Of a DNA stretch of 5,530 nucleotides, positions 1 through 5,530 are shown piece after piece. This stretch comes from an uncultured Micrococcales bacterium (GTDB taxonomy: Bacteria; Actinomycetota; Actinomycetes; Actinomycetales; Microbacteriaceae). The DNA lies in NCBI GenBank assembly GCA_903831585.1, contig CAIKYE010000237.1, positions 1-5,530 of the forward strand. The letters run 5' to 3'. A model generated the notes under the pieces. The model saw only the letters and a list, made by a program, of their open reading frames with translations, did not search any database and had not been told where the DNA came from. Position 1 is the stretch's first letter. Every line of letters begins with the position of its first letter. The translations under genes and the position numbers were made by a program.

Positions 1-62
1 ACACCGAGCTCGTGCATTTGATCGGCATCGGCAACCTGTTGCTCAAGCAAAAGTTTCGACAT
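1..62 (-). CDS. tsaE: Probable TsaE (tRNA t6A ATPase), N-terminal fragment
   Basis: Only the first 20 codons are present, reading MSKLLLEQQVADADQMHELG, and the rest lies beyond the left edge. The start is an ATG 14 nt after the alr stop, with only a weak GAG-type ribosome site before it. The pattern 'AD-M--LG' is what precedes the P-loop domain of TsaE, the small ATPase that works with TsaB and TsaD to make threonylcarbamoyladenosine at position 37 of ANN-decoding tRNAs. The Walker A motif that would prove this is outside the window. The call therefore rests on this short match plus the known actinobacterial order alr-tsaE-tsaB-rimI-tsaD. Same strand and tight spacing suggest co-transcription with alr. 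Confidence 0.6.
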   Translation of the reverse strand, partial: MSKLLLEQQVADADQMHELG

Positions 63-76
63 CGCTTGCTCGATTT

Positions 77-1189
77 TTAGTCGACTGCGCCGAGAAAGGT
101 CGAGAAAAATCGACCGCCCATGCGAGTGACAATTTCGTAGTTGATGGTGTCTGCGGCAACGGCAAGTTCGTCTGCACTTGGCACCCCAGCGGCAGGATCA
201 CCAAAGATGACGACTTCGTCGCCCGCTACAACGTCATCGTCGCCGACGTCGATGACAAACTGATCCATGGCGATTCGAGACTCAATCTTGTAACGCTTGC
301 CCTTAATTGAGACCTCGGCCTTGCCGCTTGCGTTTCTTGGCAAACCCTCGGCATAGCCAATCGGCACCAGCGCCAGGGTTGTCTCTTTTGTCGTGCGGGC
401 CAGGTAGCCATAAGAGATGCCCACGTCTGCCTGAACCCGCTTGGTCTGGGTTACCAGTGCGCGAGCGGTCATGGCCGGGCGCAAACCAAATTCAGCGGCA
501 GCGCGATCGACAAAGGGCGAGAGCCCATAGAGCCCGACACCGATTCGAACCATTTCATAGTTTGCATCCGGATAGCTGATGGTGCCATCCGAGGCGGTTA
601 GGTGACGCAATTCGAAATCGAGACCCAGAAGCTTTGCTGTCTCCACGGCCTGATCGAACAGGGCAATCTGAGCGCGATCATCGGGCTCAGCTGTGCTGCT
701 CAGGTGACTGAAAACACCCACGCACTCGAGCAGTTGTTCGTCACAAAGACCAACCACCGCGGTGACAAGAGCCGGCCACTCTTCGATGCTTGAGCCGTTG
801 CGGCTAAGGCCGGTGTCGACCTTCAGGTGAATTCTGCCTACCTTGCCGGTGAGCCTGGCGGCATCGGCAACACGTTCGAGCTGCTCTAGGTTCGCAACTG
901 AGAGTTCAACGTTGGCCTCTAGTGCCTCGGTGAACATGTCGTTCGGGTCATGCAGCCAGGCCAGAATCGGAGTCTCGAGACCACCCTCGCGCAGGTGCAG
1001 CGCTTCATCGACATCGGCAACCCCGAAATAGTCGACCTTGGCACGATCGAGTTTTAGAGCAACCTCATAGAGTCCGTGACCATAGGCGTTTGCCTTAACC
1101 ACGGCCATGATCTTCGCCCCGGGTGCCATCTTTCTATAGGTATTGAGGTTTGCCTCAATCGCATCTAGGTCGATTACCAACTCGCGCAT
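77..1189 (-). CDS. alr: Alanine racemase (PLP-dependent)
   Basis: A 370-residue protein, the usual length for the family. It interconverts L- and D-alanine in the cytoplasm and supplies D-Ala for the peptidoglycan stem peptide. The N-terminal TIM-barrel half carries the PLP-binding motif AVVKANAYGHG, with Schiff-base Lys32. Further on are KVDTGLSRNG (123-132), the phosphate-binding region RIGVGLYGLSP (215-225), the second catalytic base Tyr260 in GISYGYL, and MDQFVIDV (308-315). The C-terminal beta domain ends with NYEIVTRMGGR (350-360) followed by FFSTFLG. The ATG overlaps the acpS stop by one base (TGATG), and a purine-rich GAGGGTGG stretch in the acpS tail can act as its ribosome site, so translation is probably coupled. 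No damage is visible. Confidence 0.96.
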   Translation of the reverse strand: MRELVIDLDAIEANLNTYRKMAPGAKIMAVVKANAYGHGLYEVALKLDRAKVDYFGVADVDEALHLREGGLETPILAWLHDPNDMFTEALEANVELSVANLEQLERVADAARLTGKVGRIHLKVDTGLSRNGSSIEEWPALVTAVVGLCDEQLLECVGVFSHLSSTAEPDDRAQIALFDQAVETAKLLGLDFELRHLTASDGTISYPDANYEMVRIGVGLYGLSPFVDRAAAEFGLRPAMTARALVTQTKRVQADVGISYGYLARTTKETTLALVPIGYAEGLPRNASGKAEVSIKGKRYKIESRIAMDQFVIDVGDDDVVAGDEVVIFGDPAAGVPSADELAVAADTINYEIVTRMGGRFFSTFLGAVD

Positions 1190-1545
1190 CAGGCACCACC
1201 CTCGGCAACCAGAAAGGCTATTGCAGAATTTCCATCGTGCGAAATAGACAGGTGCAAGTTCTTGATGCCACGCGATTCGGCATATGCTGCGGTGCTGTCA
1301 AACAATTCGATAAACGGTTTGCCGAGCTCATCTTTCGAAACGCGAACATCGTGCCAGCGCATCTGCTTCGAATCACCAAAGACTTTTATCAGAGCCTCTT
1401 TAGCGGCAAACCTACCGGCAAGAGTTCGAGTTGCCGCGTCGCGCTCATCCATGTGAAAAATCTTTTCGATCAAACCGGGGTTCTTCTCAATTGAATTTTC
1501 GAATCTGCTCAGATCAACCAGATCGACGCCGACACCGATAATCAT
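1189..1545 (-). CDS. acpS: Holo-[acyl-carrier-protein] synthase
   Basis: A 118-residue protein of AcpS size. It transfers the 4'-phosphopantetheine arm of coenzyme A to the conserved serine of acyl carrier protein and so activates fatty-acid synthesis. The signature GVGVDLVDLSRF (4-15) contains the Mg-binding Asp8. The second motif GRFAAKEALIKVFG (44-57) holds the metal/catalytic Glu50, and HLSISHDGNSAIAF (98-111) is the usual C-terminal strand. It sits 6 nt after glmS and overlaps alr by 1 nt. No strong ribosome site precedes the ATG (the preceding bases are GAATAGCTAAGC), so reinitiation from glmS is likely. An acpS-alr pair is common in actinobacteria and other Gram-positives. Its CoA substrate depends on the coaA product encoded nearby. 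Confidence 0.95.
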   Translation of the reverse strand: MIIGVGVDLVDLSRFENSIEKNPGLIEKIFHMDERDAATRTLAGRFAAKEALIKVFGDSKQMRWHDVRVSKDELGKPFIELFDSTAAYAESRGIKNLHLSISHDGNSAIAFLVAEGGA

Positions 1546-1551
1546 GCTTAG

Positions 1552-3408
1552 CTATTCGACCGTTACAGACTTGGCCAGGTTGCGCGGCTGATCGACATCG
1601 AGACCCTTTGCTGTCGAAAGCGCGAGAGCAAACGCCTGCAGTGGAATCACGGTGAGAATCGGAGCCAGCAGAGTTTCACACCGTGGCACAAAAATCACGT
1701 TCTCTGCGTAGTTCGAAACCTGTTCGTCGCCCTCTTCGGCGATCGCAATTATCTTTGCTCCGCGAGCGCGAATCTCTTGAATGTTTGAAATCACCTTCGG
1801 GTGCAAGCTGTCTTCGTCGCGCGGGCTCGGCACAATCACGATGACCGGCTGACCTTCTTCGATTAGCGCGATTGGTCCGTGCTTTAGTTCACCCGCGGCA
1901 AAACCCTCGGCGTGAATATATGCAAGTTCCTTGAGTTTGAGCGCGCCCTCCATTGCCACTGGAAAGCCAACGTTGCGACCGAGAAACAAGACCGACTTGG
2001 CGTCGGCCATCGAGGTTCCGAGGCGTTGAGCCTGCTCGAGCCCTGCGATGACCTGCGAAACACGGCCAGGCATCTTGAGCAGGTCGATGCCGACTCGCTT
2101 GAGCTCTGCGGCTGGCACTGCGCCACGGATGCTGGCAAGCCACAGGCCGAGCAGATAGCCGGCCGTGATCTGAGCAGTCAGCGCCTTGGTTGAAGCAACT
2201 GCCACCTCGGGGCCGGCGTGGGTGTAGATGACGGCATCGCTCTCGCGAGCCAGCGTGGCACCCTGGGTGTTACAGATGGCAAGTACCTTGGCACCAAGTT
2301 CTTTCGCGTAGCGAATGGCCATGAGCGTATCCATGGTTTCGCCAGACTGCGAGATTGCAACAATCAGAGTGTTCTTGGTGATGATCGGGTCGCGATATCT
2401 AAACTCATGTGATAGCTCGACCTGTACCGGAATGCGCGACCACTTTTCGATTCCATATTTTGCAATGTCACCGGCATACGAAGCGGTGCCGCAGGCAACG
2501 ATGATGATGCGTTCGAGGTTCTTAATGTCTTCGTGCGAGAGTCCATCGGTCTCGGTCAAACGAACCGAGCCGTCAGAGTTGAGGCGACCCATGAGAGTGT
2601 CGGCAACCGCCTGCGGTTGGTCTGCAATTTCTTTGGCCATGAACGAAGACCAGCCGCCTTTGCTCGCGGCAGAGGCATCCCAGTCGACGGTGAATTCTTC
2701 TGGCTGAACTGTCTTGCCATCGAAGCTGCGCACCTCAACCGAGCCTGCGCGCAAAATCACAATCTCGTCTTGACCTACGCTGATGGCGCGCTTGGTGTGC
2801 TCGACAAAAGCGGCAACGTCTGAACCCAAGAAGTTCTCGCCGTCGCCAAGACCGATAACAAGAGGAGCGTTTCGGCGAGCAGCCAAAACCATGTCTGGCT
2901 GATCTTCGTGAATTACCAAAATTGTGAAGGCTCCGTGAAGTCGAACCACAACAGATGCGAAGGCCTTGGCTAGGTCGCCACTCTTCTCAAACTCACGAGC
3001 GATCAGGTGGGCGGCAACCTCGCTGTCGGTCTCGCTAGAAAAAGTTGTGCCCTCGGCAACGAGCTCTGCCTTTAGCTCGGCAAAGTTTTCGATTATGCCG
3101 TTGTGAATGAGTGAAAGTTTCTGACGCTGCCCGCCAAGGTGCGGGTGGGCGTTTCCGTCTGTCGGTGCGCCGTGGGTTGCCCAACGGGTGTGGCCGATTC
3201 CAATATGTGCCGTTGGCAGCGGGTGCTCTTCGATCTCGGCAACCAGGTTGACCAGTTTGCCGGCCTTCTTGCGGGTCTCGAGATGCCCATCCGGTGAAAT
3301 CACGGATACGCCTGCAGAGTCATAGCCTCGGTATTCGAGGCGTCGAAGCCCACCGATGAGAACATCGAGGGTCGATTTAGGGCCTACATAACCCACGATT
3401 CCGCACAT
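1552..3408 (-). CDS. glmS: Glutamine--fructose-6-phosphate aminotransferase (isomerizing)
   Basis: A 618-residue complete GlmS, first enzyme of the hexosamine pathway. It converts fructose-6-P and glutamine into glucosamine-6-P, which leads to UDP-GlcNAc for the cell wall. The N-terminal class II glutaminase domain begins MCGIVGYVG, so Cys2 becomes the nucleophile once Met is removed. It continues with GHTRWATHG (72-80), NGIIENF (103-109) and SETDSEVAAHL (125-135). Two SIS sugar-isomerase domains follow: ACGTASYAG (305-313) and SQSGETMDT (353-361) in the first, EGALKLKELAYIHAEGFAAGELKHGP (487-512, with Glu494 and His510) in the second. The C-terminal tail DVDQPRNLAKSVTVE carries Lys613, equivalent to the sugar-binding lysine of the E. 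coli enzyme. An AGGA ribosome site lies just before the ATG. It heads the glmS-acpS-alr-tsaE string, and the gap to coaA is too short for a glmS ribozyme leader. Confidence 0.97.
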   Translation of the reverse strand: MCGIVGYVGPKSTLDVLIGGLRRLEYRGYDSAGVSVISPDGHLETRKKAGKLVNLVAEIEEHPLPTAHIGIGHTRWATHGAPTDGNAHPHLGGQRQKLSLIHNGIIENFAELKAELVAEGTTFSSETDSEVAAHLIAREFEKSGDLAKAFASVVVRLHGAFTILVIHEDQPDMVLAARRNAPLVIGLGDGENFLGSDVAAFVEHTKRAISVGQDEIVILRAGSVEVRSFDGKTVQPEEFTVDWDASAASKGGWSSFMAKEIADQPQAVADTLMGRLNSDGSVRLTETDGLSHEDIKNLERIIIVACGTASYAGDIAKYGIEKWSRIPVQVELSHEFRYRDPIITKNTLIVAISQSGETMDTLMAIRYAKELGAKVLAICNTQGATLARESDAVIYTHAGPEVAVASTKALTAQITAGYLLGLWLASIRGAVPAAELKRVGIDLLKMPGRVSQVIAGLEQAQRLGTSMADAKSVLFLGRNVGFPVAMEGALKLKELAYIHAEGFAAGELKHGPIALIEEGQPVIVIVPSPRDEDSLHPKVISNIQEIRARGAKIIAIAEEGDEQVSNYAENVIFVPRCETLLAPILTVIPLQAFALALSTAKGLDVDQPRNLAKSVTVE

Positions 3409-3471
3409 GAGTCCTAATTTACGGCAGAATGGCTCTTTGTGACGGTTGATAGAGCGAGCGATAAGGGTTCA
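3409..3471. promoter_or_regulatory. Divergent glmS / coaA promoter region
   Basis: Two essential genes diverge from this short stretch, so both promoters must lie here or reach into the opposite gene's 5' end. If coaA starts at the GTG at 3439 only 30 nt are non-coding; if it starts at the GTG at 3472, 63 nt are. Weak candidates on the minus strand are GTCACA and TAAATT with a 16-nt spacer, but these sit too close to the glmS start to leave room for its ribosome site. On the plus strand CAGAAT (3425-3430) is a poor -10 that would place transcription start near 3439. No consensus -35/-10 pair is convincing. Confidence 0.4.
3412..3415 (-). promoter_or_regulatory. Ribosome binding site of glmS
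   Basis: AGGA on the minus strand, 3 nt before the glmS ATG. The spacing is short, but it is the only purine-rich match. It fixes the start directly before Cys2, which is required for the glutaminase nucleophile. Confidence 0.6.
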
Positions 3472-4389
3472 GTGAGCCCATTTGTCGAAATTTCGCGTGC
3501 AGACTGGGCTGCGCTTGGCCGCTCGACCGAGCTGCCCCTAACCGAACAAGAGATTTCGCAGATTCGTGGCCTCGGAGACTTCCTGGATCTCAAAGAAGTC
3601 AGAGATGTTTACCTTCCGCTCAGTCGACTTCTGAACCTTTATGTCACCGAAGCCCAGCGTTTGCACTCGGTGACTTCTGAGTTCATGGGTGAGCGCGCCA
3701 AACGAACACCTTTTATCATCGGCGTTGCCGGCTCGGTTGCGGTCGGCAAGAGCACGGTCGCTCGTTTGCTTAAGGAGATGTTGTCTCGCTGGCCATCTAC
3801 CCCTCGCGTCGAGCTGATTACCACGGATGGCTTCTTGTACCCGAACGCCGAGCTCGAACGCCGCAACCTCATGCACCGCAAGGGTTTTCCGGAGTCTTAC
3901 GACCGTCTGGCTCTGCTGAAATTTGTGGCAGACATTAAGTCGGGGGTCGAACGGGTTTCGGCTCCGGTCTACTCTCACCTCAGCTATGACATCGTGCCGG
4001 GTGCCGAGGTCATCGTCGAATCGCCAGATGTCGTGATTGTCGAGGGCTTGAATGTCTTGCAGCCACCGGTCATGGGCCAGGAGGTTGCCCTGAGCGACTA
4101 CTTCGATTTCAAGATTTACGTCGATGCCGATGTTGCGAATGTGACCAAGTGGTTTCTTGGCCGCTTCGAACAGCTTCGCGAGGGTGCCTTCACCAACCCA
4201 AAGTCTTACTTTCACAAATACGCCGAAATGCCTTTCGAAGAGGCCCTCGAGCGGGCCATTGAGATCTGGAACACCATCAACCTGCCTAACCTGATTGAGA
4301 ACATTCAGCCGACCCGCTCAAGGGCAACTTTGGTGCTGCAGAAGGGCAGCGAGCACGCTGTGCAGTCTGTGCTGCTACGCAAGGGCTAA
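3439..4389 (+). CDS. coaA: Pantothenate kinase, type I (CoaA)
   Basis: A 316-residue protein, the size of E. coli CoaA. It phosphorylates pantothenate with ATP in the first, rate-limiting step of coenzyme A synthesis. The P-loop GVAGSVAVGKST lies at 95-106. It is followed by the family motif TTDGFLYPN (128-136), RKGFPESYD (147-155), the PVYSHLSYDIV segment (176-186) and VIVEGLNVLQ (199-208), typical of type I PanK. The C-terminal region FTNPKSYFHKYAEM and IWNTINLPNLIENI is also characteristic. The start is uncertain. The GTG used here has no ribosome site and would fit a leaderless message. A second in-frame GTG at 3472 (giving MSPFVEISRADW, 305 residues) is preceded by TAAGG and would free more space for the divergent promoters. 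It pairs functionally with acpS across the divergent region. Confidence 0.95.
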   Translation: MTVDRASDKGSVSPFVEISRADWAALGRSTELPLTEQEISQIRGLGDFLDLKEVRDVYLPLSRLLNLYVTEAQRLHSVTSEFMGERAKRTPFIIGVAGSVAVGKSTVARLLKEMLSRWPSTPRVELITTDGFLYPNAELERRNLMHRKGFPESYDRLALLKFVADIKSGVERVSAPVYSHLSYDIVPGAEVIVESPDVVIVEGLNVLQPPVMGQEVALSDYFDFKIYVDADVANVTKWFLGRFEQLREGAFTNPKSYFHKYAEMPFEEALERAIEIWNTINLPNLIENIQPTRSRATLVLQKGSEHAVQSVLLRKG

Positions 4390-4438
4390 GAGTCGACATC
4401 TCGCCGTTATCAATTCGTTACCAAAATCAGCCAAAATT

Positions 4439-4453
4439 CTCTCAACCTGAGAG
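4439..4453. repeat. Small inverted repeat in the coaA-rhodopsin gap
   Basis: Perfect 6-bp arms CTCTCA and TGAGAG separated by ACC. It begins 49 nt after the coaA stop and ends directly before a TTGACT hexamer (4454-4459) that could be a -35 box for the rhodopsin gene. No T-run follows, so it is a poor terminator for coaA. An operator or a weak hairpin is possible. Just upstream, CCAAAAT occurs twice exactly 10 nt apart (4421 and 4431). Confidence 0.4.
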
Positions 4454-4480
4454 TTGACTGATAGCGAGCCACCGTAGCAG
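4454..4480 (+). promoter_or_regulatory. Possible promoter of the rhodopsin gene
   Basis: TTGACT (4454-4459) matches the -35 consensus at five of six bases. The best -10 partner at a usable distance is TAGCAG (4475-4480), 15 nt away, which is weak and lacks the final T. It is the best candidate in the gap, and it would give a message whose leader contains most of the hairpin at 4478-4512. Confidence 0.25.
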
Positions 4481-4512
4481 CGTCGCAAGGCCGGTTCATT
4501 GGCCTGACGCTG
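4478..4512 (+). promoter_or_regulatory. Stable hairpin in the rhodopsin leader
   Basis: Outer arms CAGCGTC (4478-4484) and GACGCTG (4506-4512) pair over 7 bp. Inner arms AGGCC (4488-4492) and GGCCT (4501-4505) pair over 5 bp. A 3-nt bulge (GCA) lies on the 5' side only and the loop is 8 nt (GGTTCATT). All 12 pairs are Watson-Crick. There is no T-tract directly after it; the nearest TTTT is about 11 nt downstream. A standard terminator is therefore unlikely, and a leader element affecting message stability or ribosome access is more plausible. It ends 6 nt before the first in-frame ATG and 45 nt before the favoured TTG start. Confidence 0.6.
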
Positions 4513-4521
4513 AAGACGATG

Positions 4522-4535
4522 ACTTTTCGAAAAGT
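4522..4535. repeat. 14-bp perfect palindrome before the rhodopsin start
   Basis: ACTTTTCGAAAAGT is its own reverse complement over all 14 bases. It lies between the leader hairpin and the ribosome site of the rhodopsin gene. Such dyads are typical binding sites for dimeric repressors, but no regulator can be named. If translation began at the ATG at 4519 this stretch would be coding. Confidence 0.5.
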
Positions 4536-4545
4536 ACATCTAATT

Positions 4546-4551
4546 GAAAGG
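4546..4551 (+). promoter_or_regulatory. Ribosome binding site deciding the rhodopsin start
   Basis: GAAAGG sits 6 nt before the TTG at 4558, close to ideal spacing. The first in-frame ATG, at 4519, has only a weak GAAG 3 nt ahead of it and close to the leader hairpin. This favours TTG as the true start. Confidence 0.55.
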
Positions 4552-4557
4552 CCTCAA

Positions 4558-5343
4558 TTGAAACTATCTAACATCTTGACCGACGGTCAATTTAACATCG
4601 TTTATAACATGTTGTCTTTGGGAATCGCAGCGATGCTATTCACTTCGATTTTCTTGTGGGTTGCACGCGACCGCGTATTGCCTCGCTACCGCACCGCAGT
4701 GATGGTCTCAGCGTCTGTAACCTCGATTGCTGCGTACCACTACTTCAGAATGTTCGACAACTTCAGCCACGCATTCGCGGTTGATGGTGTGAACAACCCA
4801 GGCGCTTACAACGTTGGCTACCGCTACGTTGACTGGCTACTGACTGTTCCACTACTACTAGTTGAGCTTGTTGCAGTACTTGCACTTGCAAAGGCAGCTC
4901 AGAGCTCGATCTTGAACCGCTTGGTTCCTGCAGCAGCAGCAATGATCGTTCTTGGTTACCCTGGTGACGCAAAGCTAGACATCTGGGGCCTAGACGCTTC
5001 AGTATGGGGTCTACTCTCAACCATTCCGTTCCTATACATCTTGTATGTATTGTTCGTCGAGTTGGGCAAGAGCCTGTCACGCCAGTCAGCAGAAGTTCAG
5101 AAGAAGGTCCGCATTTTGCGCTTGCTACTTATCGCAACTTGGGGCGTTTACCCAATCACCTTCATCATGGCGATGGGCAACACTCAGGCAACTGCAGACC
5201 AGTTCGTAGCACGTGAAGTTGGTTACTCAATTGCCGACATCCTTGCTAAGTGCCTCTTCGGTCTAATCATCTACTCGATCGCTCGTATCAAGTCAGCTGA
5301 AGACGACAAGGAATTCGCTAAGTCAGAGTTCAAAGACGCATAA
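4558..5343 (+). CDS. actR: Actinorhodopsin: light-driven outward proton pump
   Basis: A 261-residue seven-helix microbial rhodopsin of the inner membrane that binds retinal and pumps protons out in light. Numbered from the TTG, helices lie near 15-37, 47-66, 87-111, 116-134, 148-168, 185-207 and 218-243. Helix C has RYVDWLLTVPLLLVE: Arg89, proton acceptor Asp92, Thr96, Leu100 (green-absorbing type) and proton donor Glu103. His61 in helix B is the usual partner of the acceptor. Helix G carries Asp227 and the retinal Schiff-base Lys231 (DILAK). In helix E, WGLLST aligns with bacteriorhodopsin WWAIST, so Gly151 replaces Trp138, the fenestration seen in xanthorhodopsin that lets a carotenoid antenna dock. 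An in-frame ATG at 4519 would add 13 residues, but TTG has the better ribosome site. Leucine is often CTA and alanine often GCA, unlike neighbouring genes. It appears monocistronic, with a terminator following. Confidence 0.95.
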   Translation: MKLSNILTDGQFNIVYNMLSLGIAAMLFTSIFLWVARDRVLPRYRTAVMVSASVTSIAAYHYFRMFDNFSHAFAVDGVNNPGAYNVGYRYVDWLLTVPLLLVELVAVLALAKAAQSSILNRLVPAAAAMIVLGYPGDAKLDIWGLDASVWGLLSTIPFLYILYVLFVELGKSLSRQSAEVQKKVRILRLLLIATWGVYPITFIMAMGNTQATADQFVAREVGYSIADILAKCLFGLIIYSIARIKSAEDDKEFAKSEFKDA

Positions 5344-5358
5344 GCAATAAACCAAAAA

Positions 5359-5392
5359 ACTTGCGGGCCACCAGTGTTGGTGGCCCGCAAGT
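5359..5392. terminator. Strong intrinsic terminator after the rhodopsin gene
   Basis: Arms ACTTGCGGGCCACCA (5359-5373) and TGGTGGCCCGCAAGT (5378-5392) pair perfectly over 15 bp around a GTGT loop, 15 nt after the rhodopsin stop. On the plus strand a short CTTT follows. On the minus strand the run of six A at 5354-5359 reads as a T-tract, so it could stop transcription in both directions. It insulates the rhodopsin gene from the next one. Confidence 0.85.
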
Positions 5393-5412
5393 CTTTAAGC
5401 CATGATTTATTC

Positions 5413-5530
5413 ATGGCAAAGAACGACAACGCCGAGCTAGCAGAGCTGTTACGCGCCAACATCGAGGCGTCAAATCGAACTACCCACGCGGTGCGCGCCA
5501 TAGTCAGATTCGTCTTTTTGCAACTGACCA
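5413..5530 (+). CDS. Unrecognised small protein, 5' part only
   Basis: Begins ATG GCA AAG AAC and stays open to the window edge for 39 codons. The start reads MAKNDNAELAELLRANIEAS. The first 30 or so residues are charged and predicted helical, and the stretch VRFVFLQLT at the edge looks like the beginning of a membrane helix, which suggests a small membrane-anchored protein. I do not recognise the family. No Shine-Dalgarno sequence precedes the ATG (TGATTTATTC), and the rhodopsin terminator is only 20 nt upstream, so the message would need its own promoter and may be leaderless. An out-of-frame ATG at 5403 is less likely. The codon mix (GAG, CTG, CGC, GCC) resembles the housekeeping genes rather than the rhodopsin gene. 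Confidence 0.55.
   Translation, partial: MAKNDNAELAELLRANIEASNRTTHAVRAIVRFVFLQLT

Noticed and set aside
2315..2707. Open frame of 130 codons on the plus strand inside glmS
   Set aside because: Antisense to the conserved SIS region of glmS; the translation has low-complexity composition and no family resemblance.
3409..3438. Possible glmS ribozyme upstream of glmS
   Set aside because: The gap is far too short and partly overlaps coaA; no ribozyme core is visible.
3538..4215. Long open frame of 225 codons on the minus strand inside coaA
   Set aside because: It lies fully antisense to a clearly conserved pantothenate kinase, and its translation shows no recognisable domain or ribosome site. 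It is a codon-bias shadow.
4478..4512. Leader hairpin read as the coaA terminator
   Set aside because: It is almost 90 nt after the coaA stop and is followed by AAGACGATGAC rather than a T-run.
4539..4544. TCTAAT resembling a -10 box just before the rhodopsin
   Set aside because: No -35 partner at 16-18 nt, and transcription from it would begin at or after the good ribosome site, making that site useless.
4576..4608. TTGACC and TATAAC resembling a promoter
   Set aside because: They are inside the conserved rhodopsin coding sequence and the spacer is 21 nt, too long for a normal promoter.

Overview
The window looks like chromosomal DNA from a small-genome planktonic actinobacterium of the family Microbacteriaceae (Luna lineage: Rhodoluna, Aquiluna and relatives). 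This is inferred from three things: the actinobacterial order of housekeeping genes (coaA divergent from glmS, then acpS, alr and tsaE), an apparently moderate base composition with no extreme GC-rich codon bias, and an actinorhodopsin-type gene. No mobile elements, tRNA, rRNA or CRISPR repeats were seen.

Left part (1-3408, minus strand): a compact gene string, read right to left, of glmS (glucosamine-6-phosphate synthase), acpS (holo-ACP synthase), alr (alanine racemase) and the first 20 codons of a probable tsaE cut by the window edge. Gaps are 6 nt, a 1-nt overlap and 14 nt, so one transcript is likely. It serves cell-envelope precursors (UDP-GlcNAc and D-alanine for peptidoglycan), fatty-acid synthesis (ACP activation) and tRNA t6A modification.

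Middle part (3409-4389): a short divergent promoter region followed by coaA (type I pantothenate kinase) on the plus strand. coaA and acpS are functionally linked: CoA made through CoaA is the donor that AcpS uses to load phosphopantetheine onto ACP.

Right part (4390-5530): a structured, partly palindromic leader, then a seven-helix light-driven proton pump of the actinorhodopsin/xanthorhodopsin group. It keeps the retinal lysine, the Asp/Glu proton acceptor and donor, a green-tuning leucine and the glycine that opens a carotenoid-antenna fenestration. It ends in a strong 15-bp-stem terminator. After that a small unrecognised plus-strand gene begins and runs off the window. The rhodopsin gene has codon use clearly unlike its neighbours. 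No retinal or carotenoid synthesis genes lie in the window, so the chromophore must come from elsewhere. The most interesting material is the rhodopsin and its leader (4439-4557): a long hairpin, a 14-bp perfect palindrome, and a likely TTG start downstream of the first in-frame ATG.
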